Assembly (NCBI GenBank): GCA_905221605.1
Contig: CAJNDS010000709.1
Span: 1-57,500 of the forward strand
Source: Symbiodinium natans
Lineage: Eukaryota; Sar; Dinophyceae; Suessiales; Symbiodiniaceae
DNA: 57,500 nt
Reading direction: 5' to 3'
Of the stretch, positions 1 through 10,350 are shown piece by piece. The notes under the pieces were generated by a model. That model had not been told where the DNA came from. It did no database searches and saw nothing but the letters and a program-made list of their open reading frames with translations. Both the position numbers and the translations under genes were made by a program. Within the stretch, counting starts at the first letter, position 1. Every line of letters starts with the position of its first letter.

Positions 1-2683
1 TCGAACCAACACCGACTATGCCAACCGAGACTTTGGCAGCAATGAGTCGGTTGGACTGCCAGTTGACGTTGGGAGGCTGCATGTGGCCCTGCAGTGTTTC
101 AGGAAGCTTGGAGCACGAACAGAAAGTCCTTCAGATCTTGAATGATGCCAAGGCAGCACCAAAATTATTTGAACGCCCGCTGGTAGCCGGACATGCTGAG
201 TCTTCGAAAAGGAATACAACTGGAAGAAATGCGCTTCGTCTGTTTGTTTCCCAAACTAGCAGACCACCAATATGTCTCCGCAACGCGGGACCCGAGAAGC
301 ATGCAGGCAAGGGCTCTGAGCCCGTATCCTTCGCTAAGCTGCGAGTGCTTCAACTCGGGAAGCGCATGGAAGCGCTGTAAGAATGCCGAGGCGAAATTCC
401 GATGACAGCTCGGAGTTGAGAGAACCCTGGAATGGCATACTACCATGGGAGTCTCTACCTCGGTGTAGGCGAGCAATAATCTGTACCACATTGTGTTACT
501 TTGTGTAATGGGCTAGGTGGGCAGCAAGAACGGCTGCCGCGCGCAGCATCGGGCAGTCCAACCCGCCATTCGTCCCAAAATGTATTCGCTAGACGTGTCG
601 GGTTCAGCGACGTGTTCGCGCCGTGAGGTGGTAAGTGCTTCGTCAGTGAGAGTTTTTCGGAAAGTCGTGTTTTCCTGAACCCTCTTTAACACCCCCCCCA
701 GAGCCTTCGGAATTCAACTCTGTCTCAGATTCCGGGGTTCACTTGGCCGTCTCTAGGACATCAGTCTGAAGCGAAACACGCGCAAGAAACACAAATCTAG
801 CTGTCCAACTCATGAATGGATCACATGTCTCGACTTCAAACTTGAACAAAACCCAGCCGACATGCTTGACTTTATTTGAGGCTTTGAGGCAGAGTCGCAC
901 AAGGAGACCAGAACCTAATTGATTGTTGACGCCATAAGGGAAGTTATCCGGCACCATATAATACACATCCGGTGGCTCGACTGTTCGGCTTCTAGTGGGG
1001 GTCTCCTTCCAGATGCCGGATAGATAACGCAATCAAGCTTCTTCTTTCAGGAAAGTGAGAAGAGTGTTCCATGTCCCAAATGCGTCGCACAATCGCGATT
1101 GATGGAGTCTGCAAGCCTATGCGATAAGCGGCGCAGCTTGGAGGTCCCGAACGTCGAGCGCTGCATTGGCTTTGGAGAAGTAACGACAACTGCTGGCCCT
1201 CGCCAGGGCTCCTCGAGCCATTTAGACTCAGACCTGCTCTCGGGTCACTTGTGTTCTTGCAAAAAATTTGTGGAATGAGCAGAGGCGTGCTTCTGACTTG
1301 ACAAAGGCATGGTGTTGACTCCTTGCATGTCGCTGGGCTGGACTTAAGCCTAACTTAGCGTTTTCAACGTTGCGGAAAGGCCTTTTTTTGCCAGTCACAG
1401 CAAAGAGCACGCTCCGTCTTCCAGGCCAGGGCGCAACATCTCGGTGAAGACAGGCTGTGGAAATCCAAAACTTCTGGAGTCTCAGGAGGCCGGTGCTCCG
1501 AGATTTGGAGAGCTTTTTGTCAGGCATATCAGTAGTGCCACCTGACAGGAGGAACGTATGGAAAAATTTATGGCCACTGCCGCCACTTTGCTGTGTTTGT
1601 TTGGATTGTCTCTGCTGTAAGCACTGACCGGACCACCAAAACAGTTGTTTGGGTTTAGTCTAACTGAAAAGCACTACAGGTACGTGTGTTGGAGGCTGGT
1701 GTGGCCGGTGTTGACGTCCAGGTCGACCGCCCTCTTCTCCCTTGAGAAGCCATTTGCTGTTAAGCTGCTACTTGGACCGTCTTCCGCGTGCCCTGTCAAT
1801 TCACGAAACCTGAAGGTGCTTGAGTCGCCCTCCAGCAATGATATGCTGTGGATGCTCGAACGCACAATGGCATATGACATCGCGGCAGCTTGCTGAGGTT
1901 GCTGTCCGAAATAGCTTGCCTCTGCTTTACTGCTAGCTAGAGATTACTCGGTGCCATGTAATTCGCTCGGACAAACTAAACGACAGAATCTCCGAGGATC
2001 GACTTCACGGAGGCAGCACTGCTGAGAAAGCAAGGCACCCACAGCAGGGTTTCAGAGCCTTCCACGACTGTTTTGCCATTTTCCTTATAGCAGATTCACT
2101 TGGACATCGATAATGTTGATCTGAGAACTTTTTAACTTTAACTTTAACCCCGTTCTCCCATGGGAGAACTGGAAAAGCCACCGCCCCAAAGTCATCGCGA
2201 TGAAAAGTTGCTTGTGGAGGCCGCACCTGAAGCCCTCAACAACCTTGGCATGGCATAGACCGCCTGGGTGCTGAACCTTACCCTCCCAATTTAGATGCAA
2301 TTCAGATGGAAGCTGGCCGAACCGAACCTCTTCCCTCCAAAGCTGCACGCATCAGTCCCGTCACCCTGCAACTGTCGCTTCTCACTCAAAGGCTACCTCA
2401 GCCGATTGGCCCCTCCGCGCACGCCCGGGGGCAACTGAGACACATCAAACGACGGTACCATGGTCACCACTTGAATGTCAAGCATCGCGATTGTTGGTCC
2501 GCATGGGTGTCACTGCTAACTCTCGCATACAAATAATAGAAGATCGGCTTCCCAAAGCTGCCACCGCCAGAGGATTTTGAACCACCGAGGCTCTGGTGAA
2601 AAGAGGAAGTGTGAGCAGAATACTCGCATGGCGCATGGGTTTTCCAGAAGTACCGCTAGCATTGGTCTCGTAACTGCTTAAAG
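1..2683. other. No recognisable gene
   Basis: Open frames here are short (at most about 120 codons), overlap each other on both strands and show no family motif or convincing exon with AG|G and donor boundaries. No RNA gene or tandem repeat was recognised. It is probably intergenic sequence or long introns. Confidence 0.5.
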
Positions 2684-2776
2684 GAGCAGGCTCTTCAAGC
2701 CACATTCCTTGCCAAGCTTGCCAGGAAGAACCTGATGCCATCGAGGGAGCTGCTTCACAACCTGAATTCAGTCTAA
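2684..2776 (+). CDS. Coding-like terminal mini-exon, unknown protein
   Basis: An acceptor-like CTTAAAG precedes GAG at 2684, and an open frame of 30 codons runs to TAA at 2774-2776. The peptide is helical and charged (starts EQALQATFLAKLARKN). I do not recognise a family and cannot link it to another exon. It is listed because the AG|G start and amino-acid composition resemble the better supported exons of this window. It could equally be a chance frame. Confidence 0.25.
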   Translation, partial: EQALQATFLAKLARKNLMPSRELLHNLNSV

Positions 2777-3046
2777 ACCCGTTATACGAGCATTGTGTTT
2801 GCAAATGGGGTTCTTCTTCGTCCCTCAAGTATATCCTGAGCCGTTAAACCAAAAGGCAAATCCAAAAGTTACAAAATGCTTACATGTTAAACCCTTGAAA
2901 GCCCCAAAAGCACAAACAAGCAAATGCATTCTAAACCCAAAACACCTTAACTCGAATTCTGGTGCTGGGAGGTGCTGACGTTGCCGTGGAAGGTCCCCCG
3001 ATGATTTGCCCAGAATACGAGAGACGGTACAAGACGCTTGGACTTT

Positions 3047-3071
3047 GGGGGGGGGGGGGGGGGGGGGGGGG
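3047..3071. repeat. Poly-G run, 25 bases
   Basis: Uninterrupted G run just outside the left inverted repeat of the composite element. Length may be affected by sequencing slippage. Confidence 0.9.
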
Positions 3072-3075
3072 AGGG

Positions 3076-3125
3076 GTGTGCAGCTTAAATAGGGTCTATT
3101 TGGAAGCTGAGACTCGTGTTTTAAA
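3076..3125. repeat. Left terminal inverted repeat of composite element
   Basis: This matches the reverse complement of 8663-8710 with a few mismatches (for example GGGTCTATT against GGGTTTATT, and GACTCG against GAGTCG). It also has a 19 bp perfect inverted partner inside the element: 3088-3106 against 3171-3189, giving a local hairpin with a ~64 bp loop. Confidence 0.75.
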
Positions 3126-3220
3126 GAGGAAATAAGGCCCCCAATACGTATACTTATTTACAAGAGACAACTTCCAAATAGACCCTATTATCGTTTCTGG
3201 GGGGTCTGGGGCAAGGAATT

Positions 3221-3836
3221 AAATAGTTTAAATTATTTACATTATTTAAATTATTAAATTATTTAAATTATTTAATTCCGGTGGGGGGAATTAAATAATT
3301 TAAATAATTTAAATCCGAACCCCCCCTTTCAGATTTAAATTATTTAATTCCCCCCCCCTGGAATTACATAATTTAAATAATTTAAATAATTTAAATAATT
3401 TAAATAAGTTAAATAATTTAAATCCGACACATGGGGGGGGCCGCCCCCCCGGCCCGTCCCCCTCCCGAATTAAATATTTACATAATTAAATCCTGACACC
3501 CCTTTCGGATTTAATTATTTCAATTATTCTGGAAGGGGGCCTGGTGGGGCCTGCCCCCCCTTTCTTCGCGGATTAAATTATTTAATTATGAAATTGTTTA
3601 AATTATTTAATTATTTAAATTATTTAATTCCGGGGGGGTCTTTAATAATTTACATAATTTAAATCCTAACCCCCCCTTTCAGATTTAAATTATTTAAATT
3701 ATTTAAATTATTTAAATCCGAAAAGGGGGGGGGGGCCCGGCCCACCGGGCCCCCTCCCTCTCCCAGAATTAAATAATTTAAATAATTTAAATCCTGAACA
3801 CCCCTTTCGGATTGAAATTATTTAAATTATTTAATT
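3221..3836. repeat. AT-rich array of TTAAATTATTTAAAT-type blocks separated by G/C runs
   Basis: Blocks built from TTTAAATTA and AATTTAAATAA steps alternate with short G-only or C-only stretches and CCGAAC/TCAGATTT spacers. Neighbouring blocks occur in both orientations, so the segment is rich in small inverted repeats. A shorter block of the same kind lies at 4318-4402. There is no coding potential. Confidence 0.85.
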
Positions 3837-3871
3837 CCGGGGGGGGGCCTGGTCGGGCCTGGCCCCCCCCG

Positions 3872-4209
3872 ATTTAGTATCGGGGAATTGAAAGATTGAT
3901 TTCATGTCAATGTCCAGGGGCCCGATTTGGCCAAATTTTGCCGGGCAGCCTCCGGTCAAAATTTGGCCAAATCGAGCCGCGCCTTTCTGAAGGCCCGAGA
4001 TTATTTTAAACTATCGCGGCTCGATTTGGCCAAATTTTGCCGGGCAGCCTCCGGGCAAAATTTGGCCAAATCGGGCTGCCCTTCGTATGCCATGAGAAAT
4101 GCGCGGCTCGATTTGGCCAAATTTTGCCCGGAGGCTGCCCGGCAAAATTTGGCCAAATCGGGCCCCTGGACATTGAAATGAAATCAATTTTTCAATTCCC
4201 CATACTAAA
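3872..4209. repeat. ~335 bp nested palindrome
   Basis: The outer arms (about 3872-3990 and 4089-4209) are inverted copies of each other, including the ends (ATTTAGTAT at left, ATACTAAAT at right) and the GTCCAGGGGCCCGATTTGG stretch. Each arm and the centre carry a ~52 bp inner inverted repeat whose arms read CGATTTGGCCAAATTTTG. The third inner copy (from about 4108) is the exact reverse complement of the second (from about 4020), apart from the flanks. The whole unit could fold as a large cruciform with three hairpins. Open frames at 3927-4181 and 4037-4240 come only from this repeat. Confidence 0.85.
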
Positions 4210-4318
4210 TCACGAGCCCGGGCCTCCCCCTCAACACTAAATTACGAGCCCGGGCCTCCCCCCAATACTGAATTACGAGCGCGGGCCTCCCCCCAATACT
4301 AAAGTACGAGCCGGGGAA
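4202..4318. repeat. ~31 bp tandem repeat, about four copies
   Basis: Repeated unit of the form ACTAAATTACGAGC followed by CCGGGCCTCCCCC, directly abutting the right arm of the palindrome and ending at the second AT-rich block. Copies differ at one to three positions. Confidence 0.8.
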
Positions 4319-4415
4319 TTAAAAAATTTAAATAATTTAAATGCCCGGACGCCCCCCCTGGGGCATTTAAATTATTTAAATTATTTAAATTATTTAATTC
4401 CTGACCCCCCAACCC

Positions 4416-5710
4416 CGACCCGCAAATGTTGTTCCTACCCTTTTCCGTTGTGTGTGGTATTTGCAGGACTTTTGCAGTGTGCCAAGGGGATCCCGGCAAA
4501 TTTTGACCCGCAAATGTTGTTCCTACCCTTTTTCGTTTTGTGTGGTATTTGCAGGACTTTTGCAGGGTGCCAGGGATCCCGCAAATTTTGCCCGCAAATG
4601 TTGTTCTACCCTATTCCGATTGTGTGTGGCATTTGCAGGGCTTCGCAGGGTGCCAAGGTTTTTTGACCCGCAAATGTTGTTCCTACCCTTTTTCCCGTTT
4701 TTGTGTGGTATTGCAGGACTTGTTGCAGGGTGCCAGGGAATCCCGGCAAATTTGACCCGCAAATGTTGTTCCTATTTTCCGATTTGTGTGGCATTTGCAG
4801 GACTTTTGCAGGGTGCCAAGGGGATCCCGGCAAATTTTGACCCGCAAATGTTGTTCCTACCCTTTTCCGTTTTGTGTGGTATTTGCAGGACTTTTGCAGG
4901 GTGCCAAGGGGATCCCGGCAAATTTTGACCCGCAAATGTTGTTCCTACCCTTTCCGTTTTGTGTGGCATTTGCAGGACTTTTGCAGGGTGCCAAGGGGAT
5001 CCCGGCAAATTTTGACCCGCAAATGTTGTTCCTACCCTTTTCCGTTTTGTGTGGCATTTGCAGGACTTTTGCAGGGTGCCAAGGGGATCCCGGCAAATTT
5101 TGACCCGCAAATGTTGTTCCTACCCTTTTCCGTTTTGTGTGGTATTTGCAGGACTTTTGCAGGGTGCCAAGGGGATCCCGGCAAATTTTGACCCGCAAAT
5201 GTTGTTCCTACCCTTTTCCGTTTTGTGTGGTATTTGCAGGACTTTTGCAGGGTGCCAAGGGGATCCCGGCAAATTTTGACCCGCAAATGTTGTTCCTACC
5301 CTTTTCCGTTTTGTGTGGCATTTGCAGGACTTTTGCAGGGTGCCAAGGGGATCCCGGCAAATTTTGACCCGCAAATGTTGTTCCTACCCTTTTTCCGTTT
5401 TGTGTGGTATTTGCAGGACTTTTGCAGGGTGCCAAGGGGATCCCGGCAAATTTTGACCCGCAAATGTTGTTCCTACCCTTTTCCGTTTTGTGTGGTATTT
5501 GCAGGACTTTTGCAGGGTGCCAAGGGGATCCCGGCAAATTTTGACCCGCAAATGTTGTTCCTACCCTTTTCCGTTTTGTGTGGCATTTGCAGGACTTTTG
5601 CAGGGTGCCAAGGGGATCCCGGCAAATTTTGACCCGCAAATGTTGTTCCTACCCTTTTCCGTTTTGTGTGGTATTTGCAGGACTTTTGCAGGGTGCCAAG
5701 GGGATCCCGG
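4416..5710. repeat. 88 bp tandem array, 15 copies
   Basis: The landmark CGCAAATGTTGTT recurs 15 times (near 4421, 4510, 4594, 4669, 4759, 4847, 4933, 5019, 5107, 5195, 5283, 5370, 5459, 5547 and 5636). The first four copies are diverged and of uneven length; the later ones are nearly identical with an 88 bp period. Each unit has a pyrimidine-rich tract (TTCCTACCCTTTTCCG) followed by TTTGCAG|GAC, TTTTGCAG|GG and CCAAG|GGG, which look like splice acceptors, and a BamHI-type GGATCC. The unit is stop-free in some frames on both strands, which explains the long open frames here. They should not be read as proteins. Confidence 0.95.
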
Positions 5711-8640
5711 TCTCCTGTCTTCATTTCTCCTCCATGATTTTCATTGCTTTTCCCATGAAAATTGCTTCCTTTTGATCTCTCCTCTCTCCTTTCTCTCTCC
5801 CTTCTCTTCTCTTGTTCTCTTTTGAATCTCAAAATCACACCAAAGGAAGCTTCTTTTCCTTATTGAATGAAAAAGAAAAACAAGAAAAGAGATAGGTAAA
5901 GACACTGAAGAGCTCCACTGCCTATTGTTTCATTCCCTTTCCTCTCTTTCTATGTGTTGTTTTCCTTGTCGTTTCAGAAAGCTAGCAAAATAAGGGCAAG
6001 GGGGCTTCCTGAAGAGGAGAGAGGGCACCTATTTTTTTAATTATAGAGGGGAAAGCGAGAGACAAGGAAGGGAGAGATGATAGATAAAGAAGAGTGCTAT
6101 CCGTCTCCTTGTTTCTTGTGTCTTCTCTTCTTTTCAGTTCATCATATTCCTCTTTTCGGCCTGTCTCTTCTGCTCTTTTCCTTACCCTTCTCCTTTTCAA
6201 GTTCTTCCTTTTTAGTTTTTCTGTTTCGAAAAGAAAGAGGGAAGGGAGAGAGAAGGGCGAGAGGATAGATAAAGAAGAGTGCCATCTTCTTTGCGCCTTG
6301 TTTTGTCTCTCCATCTTCTTTGTTCATCTCTCTTCTATTCTTTTCTTGGCTCTTCCCATTAGAATTGTGTTCCTTTTATCTCTGCTCTCTCCTTCTCTTT
6401 CCCTTGTCTTCTCCTGTTCCCCTTTAAATGACAAAATCACAAGAAAGGAAGAAGAGGGGAATGGAGGCCCTTTTCCTATATTCTCCTGTTGCAATGAATA
6501 AGGAAAAGAGCATAGGAGATAAGGAAGGGAATTGAAAAGAAAATGGGCGATCGGGTGTCCTTTTTGCTAGTTTTCTGCATCTTCAAGGAAGAAAAAAGGA
6601 CACCCACCCAAGAAGGAAAAGTAACTTAAGAGATAGGGAGGAAATTGAAGAGCTCCTCTCTTTACCTAGTCATTCCCTGTCCTCTCTTCTTATCTGTTGT
6701 TTGTCTTATTCGCTTCAAAAAGCAAAATAAGGGAAAGGCGATTTCCTGAAGAGGAAGAAGGGCGCCTACCTGTGAATAGCAAGATTGATTTTTCTAATTA
6801 GGGAGAGACTTGCCCCGCCTGAGCCTCCCTGGCCTGCTTGTTGTGGCCACATACAGTTGCGCTTCCAGCAAAATGGCATCCTTGTTATCTCGTCTCACTT
6901 CTCTTTCCCTTCTCTCCTTCTGTTTCCTTTTGACTGATAAACCACAAGAAAGGAACTTGTGTGATAAGGCAGTGGAAGGGTAAGCAGAGGGTGACTCCTG
7001 GCGCGTGGACCGGTCCATACTTCATCATACCCCTCCTCTCGGCCTATCTCTTCTGTTCCTTTCCTTACCCTTCTCCTTCTCATAGTTCTTCCTTTTTGTT
7101 TTCTTATTTCGAAAAGAAAGAGGGAAGGGAGAGAGAAGGGAGAGAGGATAGATAAAGAAGAGTGCCATCTTCTCTGCGCCTTGTTTTGTCTCTCCCACTT
7201 CTCTATTCATCTCTCTTCTATTCTTTTCTTTGCTCTTCCCATTAACAATGCAATCCTTTTGTCTCTCCTCTCTCCTTCTCTCTCCCTTCTCTTCTCCTGT
7301 TCCCCTTTAAATGACAAAAGCGCAAGAAAGGAAGAACAAGAGGGGAATGGAGGCCATGTTCCTTTCTTTTCCAATGGATGGGGAAAGCGAGCGGGGTTGG
7401 CTCCTTGTCCGTAGACCCTCCCCATGCTGCAGCAAATCCCTCCTCTCGCCCTATCGCCTCTGTTCTTTTCCTTGTTCCCAAACGGAAAAAGAAAACGGGT
7501 TCCTTTACATGTTCATTGTTCTTCCTTTTGTTTTTATTTGAAAGGGAAAGATAAGAAAGAGAGGAAAGAAGAAAACGAGCACCATCTTCTCTTTGCCTGA
7601 TTTTGCACCTCCCTCTCCTGTCTTCATTTCTCTTCCATGATTTTCATTGCTCTTCCCATGAAAATTGCTTCCTTTTGATCTCTCCTCTCTCCTTTCTCTC
7701 TCCCTTCTCTTCTCTTGTTCTCTTTTAAATCTCAAAATCACACCAAAGGAAGCTTCTTTTCCTTATTGAATGAAGAAGAAAAAGAAGAAAAGAGATAGGT
7801 AAAGACACTGAAGAGCTCCACTGCCTATTGTTTCATTCCCTTTCCTCTCTTTCTATGTGTTGTTTTCCTTGTCGTTTCAGAAAGCTAGCAAAATAAGGGC
7901 AAGGGGGCTTCCTGAAGAGGAGAGGGCACCTATTTGTTTTAATTATAGAGGGAAAAGCGAGAGACAAGGAAGGGAGAGATGATAGATAAAGAAGAGTGCT
8001 ATCCGTCTCCTTGTTTCTTGTGTCTTCTCTTCTTTTCAGTACCCCTCCAGAAAATTCAAATGGCCTCCTTGTTGTCTCTCCTCTCTCACTTCCCTTGCCC
8101 TTCTCTCCTTCTGTTACCTTTTAACTAATAAAACACAAGAAAGGAACTTGTATGATAAAGCAGTGGAAGGGTAAGCAGAGGGTGACTCCTTGCGCGTGGA
8201 CCTTGCCCATACTTCATCATATCCCTCTTTTCGGCCTGTCTCTTCTGCTCTTTTCCTTACCCTTCTCCTTTTCAAGTTCTTCCTTTTTAGTTTTTCTGTT
8301 TCGAAAAGAAAGAGGGAAGGGAGAGAGAAGGGAGAGAGGATAGATAAAGAAGAGTGCCATCTTCTTTGCGCCTTGTTTTGTCTCTCCATCTTCTTTGTTC
8401 ATCTCTCTTCTATTCTTTTCTTGGCTCTTCCCATTAGAATTGTGTTCCTTTTATCTCTCCTCTCTCCTTCTCTTTCCCTTCTCTTCTCCTGTTCCCCTTT
8501 AAATGACAAAAACACAAGAAAGGAAGAACAAGAGGGGAATGGAGGCCCTTTTCGTGTATTCTCCTGTTGCAATGAATAAAGAAAAGAGGATAGGAGATAA
8601 GGAAGGGAATTGAGGAGCTCCTTTCGCTACTTTCTTATGC
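5711..8640. repeat. Long pyrimidine/purine-rich repeats, three partial copies
   Basis: Segment 5712-6137 recurs almost unchanged at 7615-8039, and 6142-6530 recurs at about 8215-8600. A further copy at about 6840-7340 matches 8055-8540. Compared with the first copy, the copy starting at 7615 has about 175 extra bases at 8040-8215 (or the first copy lost them). The DNA is strongly strand-asymmetric, with CTCTCCTTCTCTCCC tracts alternating with GAAAGAGGGAAGGGAGAG tracts that could pair. Frames of up to 135 codons are low-complexity Ser/Leu/Phe translations of these tracts and are not credible genes. Confidence 0.85.
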
Positions 8641-8662
8641 CCTTTCCTTTGTATCTACCACA

Positions 8663-8710
8663 CAAAAACACGACTCTCAGCTTCCAAATAAACCCTATTT
8701 AAGCCACCCA
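8663..8710. repeat. Right terminal inverted repeat of composite element
   Basis: Inverted copy of the left end at 3076-3125, followed on the outside by a G-rich run at about 8711-8728. Confidence 0.75.
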
Positions 8711-8772
8711 CGGGGGAGGGGGGGGGGCATGGTGGGCCATGGCTACTTTCTTGCCTCCAAGGACTCCCAAGG

Positions 8773-9027
8773 ATGCAGTGGTGGGGTTTGCCACTGCCTC
8801 TCGTCATTGCATTGGCACCTATCGAGCAGAGTTTTCGAGCAGACATCGTTCAGAAAAGGGCGCTTGGTATGTCGCAAGTGCCCGGTTCATCTGAGGAGGT
8901 CTTCCTCATGGTGCCTCCAAGTTCTCACGAAGGTGCTGCCAAGGCTCTTGCTGAAGAACTGCAGGAGCTCGGCGAACGGGGCCAGCGAGGCCCACCGCCA
9001 CAAAGGAAGAGCCACGAAGCGCCTTAA
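8773..9027 (+). CDS. Coding-like frame, unknown protein
   Basis: An 84-codon frame starts with ATG at 8773. Residues about 4-15 are hydrophobic (WWGLPLPLVIAL), which could be a signal anchor. They are followed by a helical, charged stretch around residues 50-70 (SHEGAAKALAEELQELGERG). A second frame at 9070-9321 (ending EGKRLETAAASAAGVAPVAP) could be a following exon. I recognise no family. It begins just outside the composite repeat element. Confidence 0.3.
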   Translation: MQWWGLPLPLVIALAPIEQSFRADIVQKRALGMSQVPGSSEEVFLMVPPSSHEGAAKALAEELQELGERGQRGPPPQRKSHEAP

Positions 9028-9321
9028 CCAAGCCCTCCAACAAGTATCTTATGGAACATTGCAAATGCCATGGTGACATGCGCGCAGCATGTTCCCACGA
9101 TTCTTTCAGGCGTTGGGAAGACTTTTCAGGATGTTCCTTGGCTGGACGACATGTGTTCGGGCGCGTTGTGTCTTACCCCAGTGTGTTTAAACCTGACCGA
9201 AGCAGCAATCAAAAACCAACAGGTTTGGGCAAAGCTGCCCTGGCGAGTAAGCTCTGCAGAAGGGAAACGATTGGAGACCGCTGCTGCAAGTGCCGCAGGG
9301 GTCGCGCCGGTCGCGCCTTAG

Positions 9322-10350
9322 GCTGACATGAACCTTACTTTTGGTTTTGCCTTTGGCATCGAGGGGATCGTTGAAGGACTGGAGCTCATGGCATGTGAAT
9401 TGGCCGTCTCCTCAGTCTCTGCCAGCCGCCAATGCTGAGGCTGCTTAAGTTATGGCGCCCGGTCGTGAGTCGTGGTGAGATCTTGGTTGTGAGATCCAAG
9501 TTTCCAAGAACACAGCATGTATCGATTTGGTGCTCTGGCATCCTCCCACCGGGAGTACAGAGTTCAGTAGCTAGGAAGATGTCAGGGTTTTTAATTTTGT
9601 GGTGTGAAGCAGCGCGGCGAGGCTAGGCAAATGAGGAGGCAATACTAGTGCTTGGAGAACACTGTCCATTGGCATCCCTTTTGGCCAGGCTGCAGGAAAG
9701 AGACTGCCCATAGCAGCCCCATAGGGGCAGTGTTTGAAAGGCTCTTAACTTGCAGCCGTTCAGGCCGCATTTGCTGCAAACACCTTCTTGCTGGACCCAG
9801 TCGAGATTGGGCTGGGAGTTTCAGTTTTTTCGGAGGGGAAGCACGTTTGTTTAGCAGCGCCGCAACAATACCAAGAGCCTCAAAATCCTTCCAAGCAGCT
9901 TGCTGGCGTGCCCAAGTCGCGGCATGCAGCTGGCTTGCTTGACAATCCGTGGAGTACACGTGTGGCCTGCACTGATTGGATCATCAGACAAACACCTCTC
10001 ACAAGAGTCCTGTGCATATCATCACTCCAAGGCTCGATCCCATAAGCAGAGTAGGAACAGAGTTACCACTCGACATGTTATTGATTGTGAGGGGCATTCC
10101 CCAGCCAAGTTATGAGGCCTTTTTCCCTGCCTGGCTGCGCATGCTCTGCATTGCTGCGCCAGCAGTGCAACGGTCTGGACTTGGAAAACCCGCTTCAGTG
10201 GACGAAGCATCAACAACAGACCCAAAAGCATCCGGAGTCTTGTGTTCTGCAGTTGTTGGAGATGTGTCGACATGAACATGCGAAGGCGGCAAGTTGTCGA
10301 TGCCAGATGTAGCAAAGCTTGGCCCATGCTAAACGCGAGCCGAGTGCCGT
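9322..10350. other. No gene recognised
   Basis: Overlapping frames on both strands (for example 9976-10275 + and 10022-10327 -) have no recognisable domain. It may be 5' leader or intron of the hydrolase gene that follows. Confidence 0.45.

Larger units (their letters stand above)
3030..8735. mobile_element. 5.7 kb non-coding composite repeat element with terminal inverted repeats
   Basis: The left edge (about 3076-3125) and the right edge (about 8663-8710) are imperfect inverted copies of each other over roughly 45 bp, sharing the core CTTCCAAATA-ACCCTATTTAAG. Each edge is bordered on its outer side by a run of G on the + strand. Between them lie AT-rich arrays, a nested palindrome, a ~31 bp tandem repeat, an 88 bp tandem array and three long pyrimidine-rich repeats. 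No transposase, reverse transcriptase or other protein motif is visible in any frame. Long open frames in the 88 bp array exist on both strands only because the repeat lacks stops. It may be a non-autonomous DNA element or a repeat cluster that happens to have inverted ends; I see no clear target-site duplication. Confidence 0.55.

Noticed and set aside
4416-5710. CRISPR-like array
   Set aside because: Units are contiguous 88 bp repeats with no unique spacers, in a eukaryotic context.
4448-5838. Stack of 70-160 codon open frames on both strands
   Set aside because: They are translations of the 88 bp tandem unit; the same peptide appears in two strands and several frames purely from repetition.
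6094-8579. Ser/Leu/Phe-rich frames that look like multi-pass membrane proteins
   Set aside because: Low-complexity pyrimidine tracts repeated three times; hydrophobicity is a by-product of TTC/CTC codons.
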